Shown: one piece after another, positions 5,537-13,925 of the stretch
Layout: each line of letters opens with the position of its first letter
How positions within the stretch are numbered: the first letter of the stretch is position 1
NCBI GenBank assembly: GCA_964615585.1
Contig: CAZTNS010000078.1
Coordinates: forward strand, 1 to 14,372
Source: JAQIBY01 sp964615585
GTDB lineage: Bacteria; Bacteroidota; Bacteroidia; Bacteroidales; ML635J-15
DNA length: 14,372 bases
Direction: 5' to 3'
The notes under the pieces: model-generated
Seen by the model: only the letters and a program-made list of their open reading frames with translations
The model's database searches: none
Told to the model about the DNA's origin: nothing
Position numbers and translations under genes: made by a program

Positions 5537-7339
5537 CTAAAATGCATTCTTCCTTTTTGACAGGCACCCTCCGTTACCAATGGTTGCAGCTGTTTCTATC
5601 AAGGCCAGATGAGAATACGCCTGGGGGAAATTACCCAACAAGCGCTTGGTATCAAAATCCATATCTTCGCTGAATAAACCCAAATGATTGGAATAGTCCA
5701 GCACATCTTCAAACATGGCTTGTGCCTGCTTCCTCTCTCCTATGCGATGAAGAGCCGTAATAAGCCAGAAAGTACATATCGTAAAAGCAGATTTTGGCCT
5801 TCCGAAATCATCTTCATTGCGGTATCTGTACATCAATCCGTTTCGACTCAAATGTTTTTGCGTAGCGTAAACCGTGGCTTTATATTTTTCATCACTGGCA
5901 TCAATAAATCCATACGACTCCATCAACAGATTCGATGCATCCAAATCATTAGAACCATAAGATTGAGTAAACGCCAGTAATTTATCATTCCAGGCATACT
6001 GCAAAATATCCGTTTTAATATCTTCCTTCAATTCAGTCCATTCTTTTACATACCCCGGCATGTTGATGATTTTTGCAATTTTCACTCCCCTGTCAGCAGC
6101 TACCCAACACAACACTTTTGAAAAGGTGAAATGCTTGTTATCCTTCCTGATCTCCCATATACCCCTGTCGGGTTCACGCCATGTTTTGGCAACAACCTTC
6201 ATTATGCTGCGTGTTATGGTCCACAGCTCTTCCGAATTGGACATGTTTACATCAAACATTTCAAAAAGCTGATAGATGACATCAACCAACACACCAAAAA
6301 TGTCATTCTGCTTTTGCTTATACGCTGCATTTCCGATTCTGACAGGTTTTGAGCCTTCATATCCGGCAAGATGATCCAGTTCTTTTTCGCTTAATTTCTT
6401 TTCTCCATTAATACCATACATGATCTGAATGGCTTCATCCTTTACCGGAACAAGGTTAATGATATAATTCATGTAACGGTGCGCCACATTGGAATGTCCC
6501 AGCGCCGAGAGAATTTTAATGGTCATGGAAGCATCCCGGAGCCAGCAAAAGCGGTAATCCCAGTTTCTCTCTTCACCAATGGTTTCAGGCAAGGAGGTGG
6601 TTACCGCTGCCAAAATCGCTCCGCTGGGATTGTAGCTCAGCAATTTGAGTACAAGCGCAGACCGCAATATCTCATTCTGATAATGCGGAAACTCTGTGGT
6701 TCTGTCCGACCAGTTCAGCCAGTAAACTTTTGTGCGCTCCATTTTCAGGTAAGTACGCTGAATGGTCTGTTCCTGCAATTTTTGATGATAGGATAACAGA
6801 AAAAATTCATCTTTTTTTAAGGTGATGACATTACCATTGAGCACATCACGCTGATTGAAACTTGTGTATAAATAGGCTGAATCATACTCGCCAGAATTGG
6901 AATATGATTTGATAAAATCAGGGTATAATGTATGTTTAGTCTCGCTTTGTGCATACACCAACGCCGGCTTATAATTGACCCTGAATGTTGGTTCACCTTT
7001 TAACAAACGAATGTACCTGATCACATCGGGTGGTGCATAATACTCTTTTTCCCCGCTCATGTAATACCGGGGCATAAAATCCACAATTTCAAAACAATGC
7101 TTGTCATTGCAAAAATGCGTAATTAACAGGTTTGTTCGTTCCAGATATCGTTGTTTGACTTCATAATCGCCCTCGGGGACAATGGTAAATTCCCCTCCAG
7201 TGTCCTTATCCAGGATTTTGGCAAAAATTGATGCGCTGTCAAACTTGGGAAAACACAACCATTCAATACTTCCGGTTTCTGAAACTAAAGCTGCCGTCCG
7301 GCAGTTCCCTATCACACCGTAATTCAAATTATCCATCAT
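5537..7339 (-). CDS. GH15 family glycoside hydrolase (glucoamylase- or trehalase-like)
   Basis: This 600-residue protein has the bacterial/archaeal GH15 layout: an N-terminal beta-sandwich (about 1-200) starting NYGVIGNCRTAALVS, then an (alpha/alpha)6 catalytic barrel. Conserved blocks include NWDYRFCWLRDA (259-270), GIWEIR (393-398) and FSEDMD (556-561). By family comparison, Glu396 is the likely general acid and Glu558 the likely general base. GH15 covers glucoamylases, glucodextranases and inverting trehalases, and the sequence alone does not settle which. The divergent OtsA-OtsB gene makes trehalase, or a related role in trehalose/glucan turnover, the best guess. No signal peptide is visible, so it is probably cytoplasmic. 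ATG is doubled at the start; either could serve. Confidence 0.93.
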   Translation of the reverse strand: MMDNLNYGVIGNCRTAALVSETGSIEWLCFPKFDSASIFAKILDKDTGGEFTIVPEGDYEVKQRYLERTNLLITHFCNDKHCFEIVDFMPRYYMSGEKEYYAPPDVIRYIRLLKGEPTFRVNYKPALVYAQSETKHTLYPDFIKSYSNSGEYDSAYLYTSFNQRDVLNGNVITLKKDEFFLLSYHQKLQEQTIQRTYLKMERTKVYWLNWSDRTTEFPHYQNEILRSALVLKLLSYNPSGAILAAVTTSLPETIGEERNWDYRFCWLRDASMTIKILSALGHSNVAHRYMNYIINLVPVKDEAIQIMYGINGEKKLSEKELDHLAGYEGSKPVRIGNAAYKQKQNDIFGVLVDVIYQLFEMFDVNMSNSEELWTITRSIMKVVAKTWREPDRGIWEIRKDNKHFTFSKVLCWVAADRGVKIAKIINMPGYVKEWTELKEDIKTDILQYAWNDKLLAFTQSYGSNDLDASNLLMESYGFIDASDEKYKATVYATQKHLSRNGLMYRYRNEDDFGRPKSAFTICTFWLITALHRIGERKQAQAMFEDVLDYSNHLGLFSEDMDFDTKRLLGNFPQAYSHLALIETAATIGNGGCLSKRKNAF

Positions 7340-7380
7340 CTCTACACTTACAATACATTAAATCTTTATTTGGCTGTTTG

Positions 7381-7388
7381 CAAAATTA
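7381..7388 (-). promoter_or_regulatory. Putative -7 box for the GH15 gene
   Basis: On the minus strand the sequence is TAATTTTG, an exact TAnnTTTG match about 42 nt upstream of the GH15 start. It lies in the 78-bp gap between the divergent GH15 and trehalose-synthesis genes. On the plus strand I found only a weak partner for the synthase (TATTTTAT at 7393-7400 with TTTG at 7369-7372). Confidence 0.4.
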
Positions 7389-7417
7389 TATGTATTTTAT
7401 CGAAAATTTTAACAATT

Positions 7418-9628
7418 ATGCAAAGAATAATTATTGTTTCCAACAGATTACCGGTAAGTATTGATTTTAGCGGCGAAAAAGTTGACATTACCCCTGGGAT
7501 AGGAGGACTGGCAACAGGCATGAAATCTGTTCACCAGGACAGGGAAAGCTTATGGTTTGGATGGCCGCGGTATAGCCCCAACAACTTAAACAATAAGAAA
7601 CTCGAAGAAACTGAAAATTTGCTTCGTGAAAACAAATGTGCCCCGGTGTATCTGCAGAAAAAAGACATTGACAATTATTATTATGGTTTTAGCAACCGCA
7701 CACTGTGGCCGCTTTTCCATTATTTTATGCAATACACCGAGTACGAAACAGAATACTGGGAATCATACAAAAAAGTCAACCAAATTTTTGCAGATACCTT
7801 AGCCAAAGAAATCACTGAAGATGATATCGTCTGGGTGCACGATTATCATTTATTGCTGTTGCCCGCTATGCTCAGGGAAAAATTTCCCAACTTGGGGATA
7901 GGTTTCTTTCTGCACATTCCTTTTCCTTCCTACGAAGTGTTCAGAATGTTACCGTGGCGCAACGAATTGATTGAAGGCATGCTGGGGGCAGATCTGCTGG
8001 GTTTTCATACTTACGATTATGAAAGGCACTTCAGGTCATGCGCACACCGTATTTTAGGCCATGACGCCGATTTCAATACCATAAAAATGGATACCCGTGA
8101 GATCAAACTGGATGTGTTCCCCATGGGCATTGATTATGATTATTTTGAGAACGCAGCCAACGAAAAACGAAACCGTTCCGTTAAAGACAAAACCGATATA
8201 CAGCGTGATATTGACAGGTATTTTTTAAGTGCTCCTGACCGTAAACTCATTATTTCCATTGACAGGCTGGATTACAGTAAAGGCATACCAAACCGCTTAT
8301 GGGCTTTCGAACGCTTCCTTGAAAAATACCCCGAATACCGTGAAAAAGTGACACTTATGATGCTGGCTACGCCCACACGAAGCAATGTGCCTCAATACCA
8401 GAAAATGAAACAGGAAGTGGATGAGCTTGTAGGCAGGATCAATGGGCAATACGGTGGCATTAACTGGACGCCCATTTGGTATTTTTACAGGGCTTTGCCA
8501 CTGGACAGACTTATTGAATTGTACCTGGCTTCTGAAATTGCCCTCATCACACCGGTACGCGATGGCATGAACCTGGTTGCAAAAGAATACCTGGCTTCAA
8601 AACCGGATAACAAAGGGGTGTTGATCCTTTCGGAAATGGCCGGGTCAGCCAAAGAAATGAGCGAAGCAATCATCATCAATCCAAACAACATGGACGAAAT
8701 TGCCGACAGCATTGTGGAAGCCATTAACATGCCGGCTGAAGAACAGGTAGAAAGAAATCTTATTTTGAAAAACAGGCTCAAACGGTATAATGTCCATAAA
8801 TGGGCTAACGACTTTTTAAGGGCACTGAAAGACCAGACAGCACACAAAGCTACCTACAAGCCCAAAAACATCAAAACCACCAAAGATCAGATATTTAAAA
8901 AATACAAAAAAGCAAATAAACGCATTTTGTTCATTGATTATGACGGGACACTGGTACATTTTAAAAAAGACCCGCAAAAAGCCGGCCCGGACAAAGATTT
9001 ACACCTCCTGCTGGACAACCTCAGCGCTGATCCGAAAAACGAAGTGGTACTTGTTTCCGGCAGAGACAAAAACACCCTCGGCAATTGGTTTGGAAACCAT
9101 AAATTCAAATTGGCGGCTGAACATGGTGCCTGGTTGTATAAAAACAACAAATGGCAAAAATTCAGGGAAATGAATGACGACTGGAAAGAAATTTTCGAAC
9201 CCATCTTTCAGTGGTATGTGGACAGAACGCCCGGTAGTTTGTACGAAGAAAAGGATTACTCCCTTACCTGGCATTACCGCAATAGCGATCCGGAACTGGG
9301 AAAAAACCGGAGCATTGAACTCAAAGATGAAATCACCAGCTTAATCGCCAACCACGACCTGGAAATCATGGAAGGGAAGAAAGTCGTAGAATTGAAAACG
9401 AGTGGCATCAACAAAGGGCAGGCTGCATTGTACCACATGGCTGAAAATTCGCATGATTTCATCATGGCCATAGGCGATGACTGGACAGATGAATACATGT
9501 TTCAGAAGCTTCCCAAAACCGCCCATACCATAAGGGTGGGAAGTATAAACACTGAAGCCCGCTATTTAATTGACAGCATAAACGATGTCAGGGAGTTTTT
9601 GAAAGATTTGAGCAAACAGAAAGGATAA
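7418..9628 (+). CDS. otsA-otsB: Bifunctional trehalose-6-phosphate synthase/phosphatase (OtsA-OtsB fusion)
   Basis: The 736-residue protein fuses a GT20 synthase to a HAD-family phosphatase. Together they convert nucleotide-sugar glucose plus glucose 6-phosphate to trehalose 6-phosphate, then to trehalose, in the cytoplasm. Synthase marks: SNRLPV (8-13), glycine loop GGLATGM (29-35), WVHDYHL (139-145), DRLDYSKGI (282-290, with the Arg and Lys that contact phosphates) and TPVRDGMNLVAKEY near residue 380. Phosphatase marks: DYDGT (507-511, nucleophile Asp507), VSGRD and GDDWTDE (686-692). All key residues look intact, so both halves should be active. I start at ATG 7418 because the family begins with RIIIVSNRLPV; an in-frame ATG at 7370 would overlap the divergent promoter region. 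The GH15 gene is its divergent neighbour. Confidence 0.96.
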   Translation: MQRIIIVSNRLPVSIDFSGEKVDITPGIGGLATGMKSVHQDRESLWFGWPRYSPNNLNNKKLEETENLLRENKCAPVYLQKKDIDNYYYGFSNRTLWPLFHYFMQYTEYETEYWESYKKVNQIFADTLAKEITEDDIVWVHDYHLLLLPAMLREKFPNLGIGFFLHIPFPSYEVFRMLPWRNELIEGMLGADLLGFHTYDYERHFRSCAHRILGHDADFNTIKMDTREIKLDVFPMGIDYDYFENAANEKRNRSVKDKTDIQRDIDRYFLSAPDRKLIISIDRLDYSKGIPNRLWAFERFLEKYPEYREKVTLMMLATPTRSNVPQYQKMKQEVDELVGRINGQYGGINWTPIWYFYRALPLDRLIELYLASEIALITPVRDGMNLVAKEYLASKPDNKGVLILSEMAGSAKEMSEAIIINPNNMDEIADSIVEAINMPAEEQVERNLILKNRLKRYNVHKWANDFLRALKDQTAHKATYKPKNIKTTKDQIFKKYKKANKRILFIDYDGTLVHFKKDPQKAGPDKDLHLLLDNLSADPKNEVVLVSGRDKNTLGNWFGNHKFKLAAEHGAWLYKNNKWQKFREMNDDWKEIFEPIFQWYVDRTPGSLYEEKDYSLTWHYRNSDPELGKNRSIELKDEITSLIANHDLEIMEGKKVVELKTSGINKGQAALYHMAENSHDFIMAIGDDWTDEYMFQKLPKTAHTIRVGSINTEARYLIDSINDVREFLKDLSKQKG

Positions 9629-9672
9629 ACGGTATGTTGCAATACCTATTGTGCCTTTAAATAAAATAATTC

Positions 9673-10638
9673 ATGAAAAGTTTTGTTATTGTTTTTATTG
9701 CCTTAGTTTGTGCAAGCTTCAAATTAGCTGCACAAGATTATTTCCCTTTTCCTGATAGCACAGCAATCTGGAATATTTACTACGATAATTGTATATATAA
9801 CGATGAAGATGAAATCAGATTTGGCATGCAAGGAGATACTATAATAGATTCAATAAATTACAATAAAATATATTACCTTAATGATACTGCTTTAGAAAAT
9901 CACGGAAGTTATTATTGTGGATTGAGAGAGGAGAATAAAAGAATTTTCGTAAAATTCAATAATGAAGAAGAACAGTTATTGTATGATTTTAACATGGAAG
10001 CAGGAGATAGCATTAAATACAATTACGGTGGTGCCTTTTTTAATAATAATGGTGAATTGGTATTTTCACAATTATGTGATACATTTTACAGAAAAGTTGT
10101 TAATATCGATACCGTAAGTCTTTATGACGGAAGCTTGAGAAGACACTACGTATTAGAACAAACAGATAATAGTATAAATATTATGACTGACGAATGGATT
10201 GAAGGCATTGGTAGTTCGGTATGGACAGGATTATTCAATCCGTTTGTTGTTGATATGGCTACAAATGGAGATGGTTGGGTACCAATTTGTGTGAAAATTA
10301 ATGGAGATGTTGATTTTTTGGAAAATACTCCTTGTGGTGATTGTTTTTGTCAGTTTTATTCAGATGTAAATGAAAATGAATTTGGGATAAAAGAACATTC
10401 CATTTATCCAAATCCTGCAAACAATAAGCTTATCTTTGAGTTTTCAGCTACGGGCAATAATGCCAATAACCAAAAATCAATTATAATTTATAATGCCACT
10501 GGTAAAAAAATGAAAGCATGTCATTCTACTTCTGACGTTGTAGAATTAAACACTTCCAACTTAAAACACGGATTTTACATGTTTGAAATTAAGCACAACG
10601 GGAAAATTATAAAATCAGGAAAATTTGTTAAAAAATAA
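9673..10638 (+). CDS. Secreted protein with type IX secretion sorting domain
   Basis: This 321-residue protein starts with a Sec signal peptide (residues 1-20, likely cut before QDYF). It ends in a type A T9SS C-terminal domain: YPNPA (245-249), a LIFEFS strand, IIIYNATGKKM, then GFYMFEIKHNGK and a terminal KSGKFVKK. Such domains direct export across the outer membrane and often surface attachment. The body (about 22-240) is beta-rich with the pattern WIEGIGS...GLF and a Cys cluster CGDCFC (221-226); I know no function for it. It follows otsA-otsB after 44 bp on the same strand but looks unrelated. Its base composition is clearly more A/T-rich than that of otsA-otsB or rarA, suggesting a different origin or weaker codon constraint. 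Confidence 0.87.
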   Translation: MKSFVIVFIALVCASFKLAAQDYFPFPDSTAIWNIYYDNCIYNDEDEIRFGMQGDTIIDSINYNKIYYLNDTALENHGSYYCGLREENKRIFVKFNNEEEQLLYDFNMEAGDSIKYNYGGAFFNNNGELVFSQLCDTFYRKVVNIDTVSLYDGSLRRHYVLEQTDNSINIMTDEWIEGIGSSVWTGLFNPFVVDMATNGDGWVPICVKINGDVDFLENTPCGDCFCQFYSDVNENEFGIKEHSIYPNPANNKLIFEFSATGNNANNQKSIIIYNATGKKMKACHSTSDVVELNTSNLKHGFYMFEIKHNGKIIKSGKFVKK

Positions 10639-10650
10639 AATTACAACGCA

Positions 10651-10680
10651 TTTGACAGCATCACATTCAGGATAAATTTG
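10651..10680 (+). promoter_or_regulatory. rarA promoter with -33 and -7 boxes
   Basis: TTTG at 10651-10654 and TAAATTTG at 10673-10680 are separated by 18 nt, a good match to the Bacteroidota TTTG/TAnnTTTG promoter. The expected start of transcription, about 7 nt after the -7 box, would leave only about 6 nt before the rarA ATG at 10693. That predicts a very short leader without a ribosome binding site. Confidence 0.6.
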
Positions 10681-10692
10681 CAACTTTGTACC

Positions 10693-11955
10693 ATGCAAAA
10701 CAGTTATCAACCCTTGGCAGAACGGATCAGGCCTAAATCCTTAGATGAATTATACGGACAGGAACACCTTACCGGCGATGATGCAGCATTGAAAAAAGCC
10801 ATGAAAACCGGAAAAATCCCGTCCATGATACTGTGGGGACCTCCCGGCTCGGGAAAAACCAGCCTGGCCAGAATGATCACAGGAAAAGACCGTGCTTTTT
10901 ATACACTGAGTGCCGTGAGCTCAGGGGTGAAAGATGTGCGCAACACCATCAAAAAGGCGGAATCCGGGCGCATGTTCAACCCTGAACCACCTGTGTTGTT
11001 TATTGATGAAATACACCGCTTCAGCAAATCCCAGCAGGATTCCCTCCTGGCAGCCGTCGAAAACGGCACGCTGGTATTGATTGGCGCCACCACAGAAAAC
11101 CCGGCATTTGAAGTGATAACTCCCCTCCTTTCCCGGGCCCAGGTGTATGTACTCAAACCTTTGGATGAAAAAGCACTGGATAAACTCTCAGAACGGGCAT
11201 TGCAGGAAGATAAGGAATTGAAGGAGCAAGACATACACATAGAAGAAAAAAAAGCCCTGTACCGGTTTTCCGGCGGAGATGCACGCAAATTACTCAACAT
11301 TATCGAACTGCTGGTCAACACAACAGAAGAGCGTCCGCTTATAATTACAGATGAGCTTGTGGTAAAACGCCTCCAGGAAAACACCACCACTTATGACAAA
11401 GCCGGAGAACAGCATTACGACATCATTTCCGCTTTCATCAAATCCATTAGGGGATCAGCCCCTGACGCAGCGGTATATTGGCTGGCACGCATGCTCGATG
11501 GCGGCGAAAAACCCGAATTCATCGCACGCCGCCTGATCATTCTCGCTGCCGAAGACATTGGGCTGGCCAACCCCAACGCTCTCAATATCGCCAATGCATG
11601 TTTTGATGCCATTCATAAAATCGGCATGCCGGAAGCCAGAATAGTGTTATCGGAATGTGCCATTTACCTTGCCTCAAGCGCCAAAAGCAATTCCGCATAC
11701 CTGGCCATTGATAAAGCCCTGGATTACGTTCGGAATCACCAGCCTTCCCCCGTCCCGCTCCACCTCAGAAACGCCCCCGCTAAACTGATGAAAGACCAGA
11801 ATTACGGCAAAAACTACAAATATCCACACGATTTTTCCGGCAATTTTGTCCGTCAACAATACCTCCCCGATGATGTCAAAAACATGACTTTCTATGCCCC
11901 TGGCAACAACCCCACCGAAAACAAAATAAAAGACAAGTTCAGGAAGATGACGTGA
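10693..11955 (+). CDS. rarA: Replication-associated recombination protein A (MgsA/RarA AAA+ ATPase)
   Basis: RarA is a clamp-loader-like AAA+ ATPase that acts at stalled replication forks. The 420-residue length is normal for the family. The N-terminus has the family sequence PLAERIRPKSLDELYGQEHL. Then come Walker A GPPGSGKT (49-56), Walker B VLFIDEIHRF (101-110, Asp105 and Glu106), sensor 1 GATTENP (131-137) and arginine finger LLSR (145-148). The C-terminal tetramerisation/MgsA region includes RGSAPDAAVYWLARM and ends with a Y-P-H motif. I use ATG 10693. A TTG at 10678 is in frame but would start inside the -7 box and adds residues not typical of the family. It appears monocistronic, with its own promoter. 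Confidence 0.96.
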   Translation: MQNSYQPLAERIRPKSLDELYGQEHLTGDDAALKKAMKTGKIPSMILWGPPGSGKTSLARMITGKDRAFYTLSAVSSGVKDVRNTIKKAESGRMFNPEPPVLFIDEIHRFSKSQQDSLLAAVENGTLVLIGATTENPAFEVITPLLSRAQVYVLKPLDEKALDKLSERALQEDKELKEQDIHIEEKKALYRFSGGDARKLLNIIELLVNTTEERPLIITDELVVKRLQENTTTYDKAGEQHYDIISAFIKSIRGSAPDAAVYWLARMLDGGEKPEFIARRLIILAAEDIGLANPNALNIANACFDAIHKIGMPEARIVLSECAIYLASSAKSNSAYLAIDKALDYVRNHQPSPVPLHLRNAPAKLMKDQNYGKNYKYPHDFSGNFVRQQYLPDDVKNMTFYAPGNNPTENKIKDKFRKMT

Positions 11956-11965
11956 TAAAAAAGAA

Positions 11966-12546
11966 GGTTCTGCTGCAAAATTTCCGTCAAAAAGCCGGAC
12001 AGGCAGTGGATAACCAGTAATATCTAAAGCTAAAAAGTAATGAAGTCGGGAGTCAGGAGTTATGAATACTTTTTCCGACTCCGGTCTTGGGTCTTCCGGC
12101 TTCAGACTTGTAACCTATCGGTCATTACACACAAAAAGATCAGGTAAACAGGCAGCTAATCATAACCCAATAGAAATTGAAAAATTTTGGCTGCATCCGG
12201 CATAGCTCAAGCAAGCTTTGCTCTACAGACAACGCAAAACTCGGTTCCGGCTGCTGGTTAGGCTTTCCCTGATAGGATTGGTTACCTACAGGTTTCATAT
12301 GCTTATAATTTATTTTCAACGGTCATAACCTGTCCCGATGACCTGTCGTGATGGAACCTCCATTTTTTCAAAGCCGTTGTTCAATCGCATTCTGGAGAAT
12401 AATCATCGGCGTGTGTGTTAATGCTTTTCTCATGGAGGTTTCTAATGAAAAGTTTCAAAGAACACTGTCTGCCATTTGGCAGGAATACTAATCCCCTTTT
12501 CACGGGCTTAGCTTGGCCCAATTTACACTTAATTTGCAGCAGAATC
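11966..12546. mobile_element. Gene-free region bracketed by the same terminal repeats as the 5.1-5.5 kb MITEs
   Basis: The left end (from 11966) reads GGTTCTGCTGCAAA. The right end, read on the minus strand from 12546, reads GATTCTGCTGCAAA, matching at 13 of 14 positions. The right end continues TTAAGTG, as in the 5161 copy. Flanking octamers AAAAAGAA and AAAAATGG agree only within an A-run, so no target duplication is proven. Inside are a 9-bp inverted repeat AACCTCCAT/ATGGAGGTT (12355-12363 and 12432-12440) and short minus-strand frames of 52 codons (12140-12298) and 21 codons (12370-12435 area). None of these frames has a recognisable domain. I see no intact gene between rarA and the terminator at 12557-12585. 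It could be an old 581-bp element or two solo ends. Confidence 0.45.
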
Positions 12547-12556
12547 AAAAATGGAA

Positions 12557-12585
12557 TAAAAAAAGCCGCTCAAAAAATGAGCGAC
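12557..12585 (-). terminator. Rho-independent terminator for the lipoprotein gene
   Basis: On the minus strand an 8-bp stem GTCGCTCA/TGAGCGGC (one G-T wobble) with a 5-nt T loop is followed by seven Ts. It lies 30-60 nt past the stop codon of the lipoprotein gene, a classic intrinsic terminator. On the plus strand a weaker T-rich tail follows, so it might act in both directions. Confidence 0.8.
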
Positions 12586-12614
12586 TTTCTTTTATCCAAT
12601 CAATTATAATCAAA

Positions 12615-13673
12615 TTAGTCTTTGTATTGAAAAACAACAACGTTACCGTTATCTGCATCTCTGTGCCCGGCAATATACTCAACTAATAAATAATTGTCTC
12701 CAATCTTAGAAACAAAATATCGGGTTTCAAACGTTTTGTGCTGATCATATGGTAAGTCGTAAGTTGTTATTACCGTACCAGCATTATAAGCCGTCTCCAG
12801 ATCAGTTTCAGTTGTAAAGCCAGAAATATCATCAACCACAACCCAGCCATCACAGTTTTCTGTATTTTCAACAGTAATACTTGATTCTGTTGTTGATGCA
12901 AATTCAAATCCAATTTCCTCTGACTGATAGATATCTACAGGATCTCCCTGATAGGTAGCCCAGCTTGTTTGAGATTCCAGTGTTAAGGCGATTGGTCCTG
13001 TCCAGGTAGAAGAAAGTTCTTCTTCTAAAGTTACAGTGAAGGTGGTATCACTATCTGCCAATTCAAAATCGGTAACGTTTACATTTACATATCCGTCTTT
13101 TTCAACAGAATATTCATAAGTACCAGGCATAATGTGCTCGAAAGTGTAAGGTGCTGCCGTCATTTCAGTACCGTCAAATATAACTGTAGCATCTGAAATT
13201 TCAGTACCTTCTTGATCTTCAACATTAATTGTTACAGAGTACACTTCGTTAACAAAGAATGTATATTCTTTCACTGCTTCCTGTGGAGTTTCACTATCAT
13301 CAGTAAGAACTACTTCATAAACAATTTTTGTAACATCATCTTCAAAATCTTCTTCTTCATTATTGGTTGTAAATGTGTAGTTAAATTCTACTTCTCCGGC
13401 ATATCCTGTTGGTTGAACAGCAGATGCTTCATAATATAGTTCATCACCTTTGTAAACAAGCTTATTAATATCAATTTCTTTAATGCCTGCTTCTGCAGTG
13501 AAAGTGATGTCTAAAGTTTTGTTATAAGTTGATGTGTCACCAAATATAACATAATTGGATAAATCGTTTGGAGTCCATGTAATTGTGGGTTCAGCATACT
13601 CTGGATCCTCGGTACAACTACTAAATACTGCTACAGCAGCAACTAATACAAATAAAATCTTAAAATTTTTCAT
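12615..13673 (-). CDS. Outer-membrane/surface lipoprotein with PEGA-like domain
   Basis: The 352-residue protein has a signal peptide ending in lipobox VFSSC, so Cys20 should be lipidated by Lgt. The residues after it (TEDPE) are acidic, similar to Bacteroidota lipoprotein export signals, and this suggests surface exposure. Residues ~30-140 are beta-rich and acidic. Residues ~145-217 form a PEGA-like or carboxypeptidase-regulatory-like beta domain (VTINVEDQEG, PYTFEHIMPGTYEYSVEKDGY). A C-terminal beta-rich part follows (225-352, WTGPIALTLESQTSW...). PEGA-like modules are usually binding or adhesion domains; no enzyme motif is seen. The gene stands alone, with a -7 box at 13716-13723 and an intrinsic terminator downstream. 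Function unknown. Confidence 0.85.
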   Translation of the reverse strand: MKNFKILFVLVAAVAVFSSCTEDPEYAEPTITWTPNDLSNYVIFGDTSTYNKTLDITFTAEAGIKEIDINKLVYKGDELYYEASAVQPTGYAGEVEFNYTFTTNNEEEDFEDDVTKIVYEVVLTDDSETPQEAVKEYTFFVNEVYSVTINVEDQEGTEISDATVIFDGTEMTAAPYTFEHIMPGTYEYSVEKDGYVNVNVTDFELADSDTTFTVTLEEELSSTWTGPIALTLESQTSWATYQGDPVDIYQSEEIGFEFASTTESSITVENTENCDGWVVVDDISGFTTETDLETAYNAGTVITTYDLPYDQHKTFETRYFVSKIGDNYLLVEYIAGHRDADNGNVVVFQYKD

Positions 13674-13715
13674 AACAATATTTTTTTGTTTAACATTATA
13701 ATTCTATTTAGGTTA

Positions 13716-13723
13716 CAAATGTA
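13716..13723 (-). promoter_or_regulatory. Putative -7 box for the lipoprotein gene
   Basis: On the minus strand the sequence is TACATTTG, an exact TAnnTTTG match, with a TTTG 16 nt upstream (plus-strand CAAA at 13740-13743). The leader is about 35-40 nt. The surrounding GTACTACATTTG matches the lgt promoter region. Confidence 0.5.
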
Positions 13724-13804
13724 GTACCAATTTTTTAAACAAACTGTTTTTTTTTCATTTTTTTTGTTGTCCGATAAAAATAAAAAATTGTCCTTTCGGA
13801 ATAA

Positions 13805-13819
13805 AAAGCCCCTTGCTTT
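13805..13819 (-). terminator. Weak intrinsic terminator candidate after the thioredoxin-fold gene
   Basis: On the minus strand AAAGC-AAGGG-GCTTT forms a 5-bp stem, and the T-run continues as TTATT. It lies about 105 nt after the stop of the gene at 13926-14324. The stem is short, so confidence is low. The rest of the spacer 13724-13925 shows nothing recognisable. Confidence 0.3.
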
Positions 13820-13925
13820 ATGGACTACAAGTACCAATTAAAGGCAGGATATCATCAAGTTGCCCTGACCATACCCTGGTTTATCCATTTTCTTTTTGCC
13901 AAATGAATTTGGATCTGTGATCCTT

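Noticed and set aside
7370..7417. Upstream in-frame ATG as the OtsA-OtsB start
   Set aside because: It adds 16 residues before the family's RIIIVSNRLPV start and uses up most of the divergent promoter gap.
9631..9646. Small hairpin GGTAT/ATACC after otsA-otsB as a terminator
   Set aside because: The 5-bp stem has no adequate U-tract, so read-through into the T9SS gene cannot be excluded.
12044..12112. GTCGGGAGTCAGGAGT...GACTCCGG region considered as a CRISPR-like or tandem repeat
   Set aside because: Only imperfect GACTCC-type words with a 6-bp stem (AGTCGG/CCGACT) are present; there is no regular spacer pattern.
12140..12298. 52-codon minus-strand frame starting MKPVGNQSYQGKP
   Set aside because: It lies inside the terminal-repeat-bracketed region, has no recognisable domain or promoter, and its length is within chance; kept only as a note.
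12415..12609. 64-codon plus-strand frame ending near the terminator
   Set aside because: It crosses the right terminal repeat and the intrinsic terminator of the opposite gene, so it is very unlikely to be translated.
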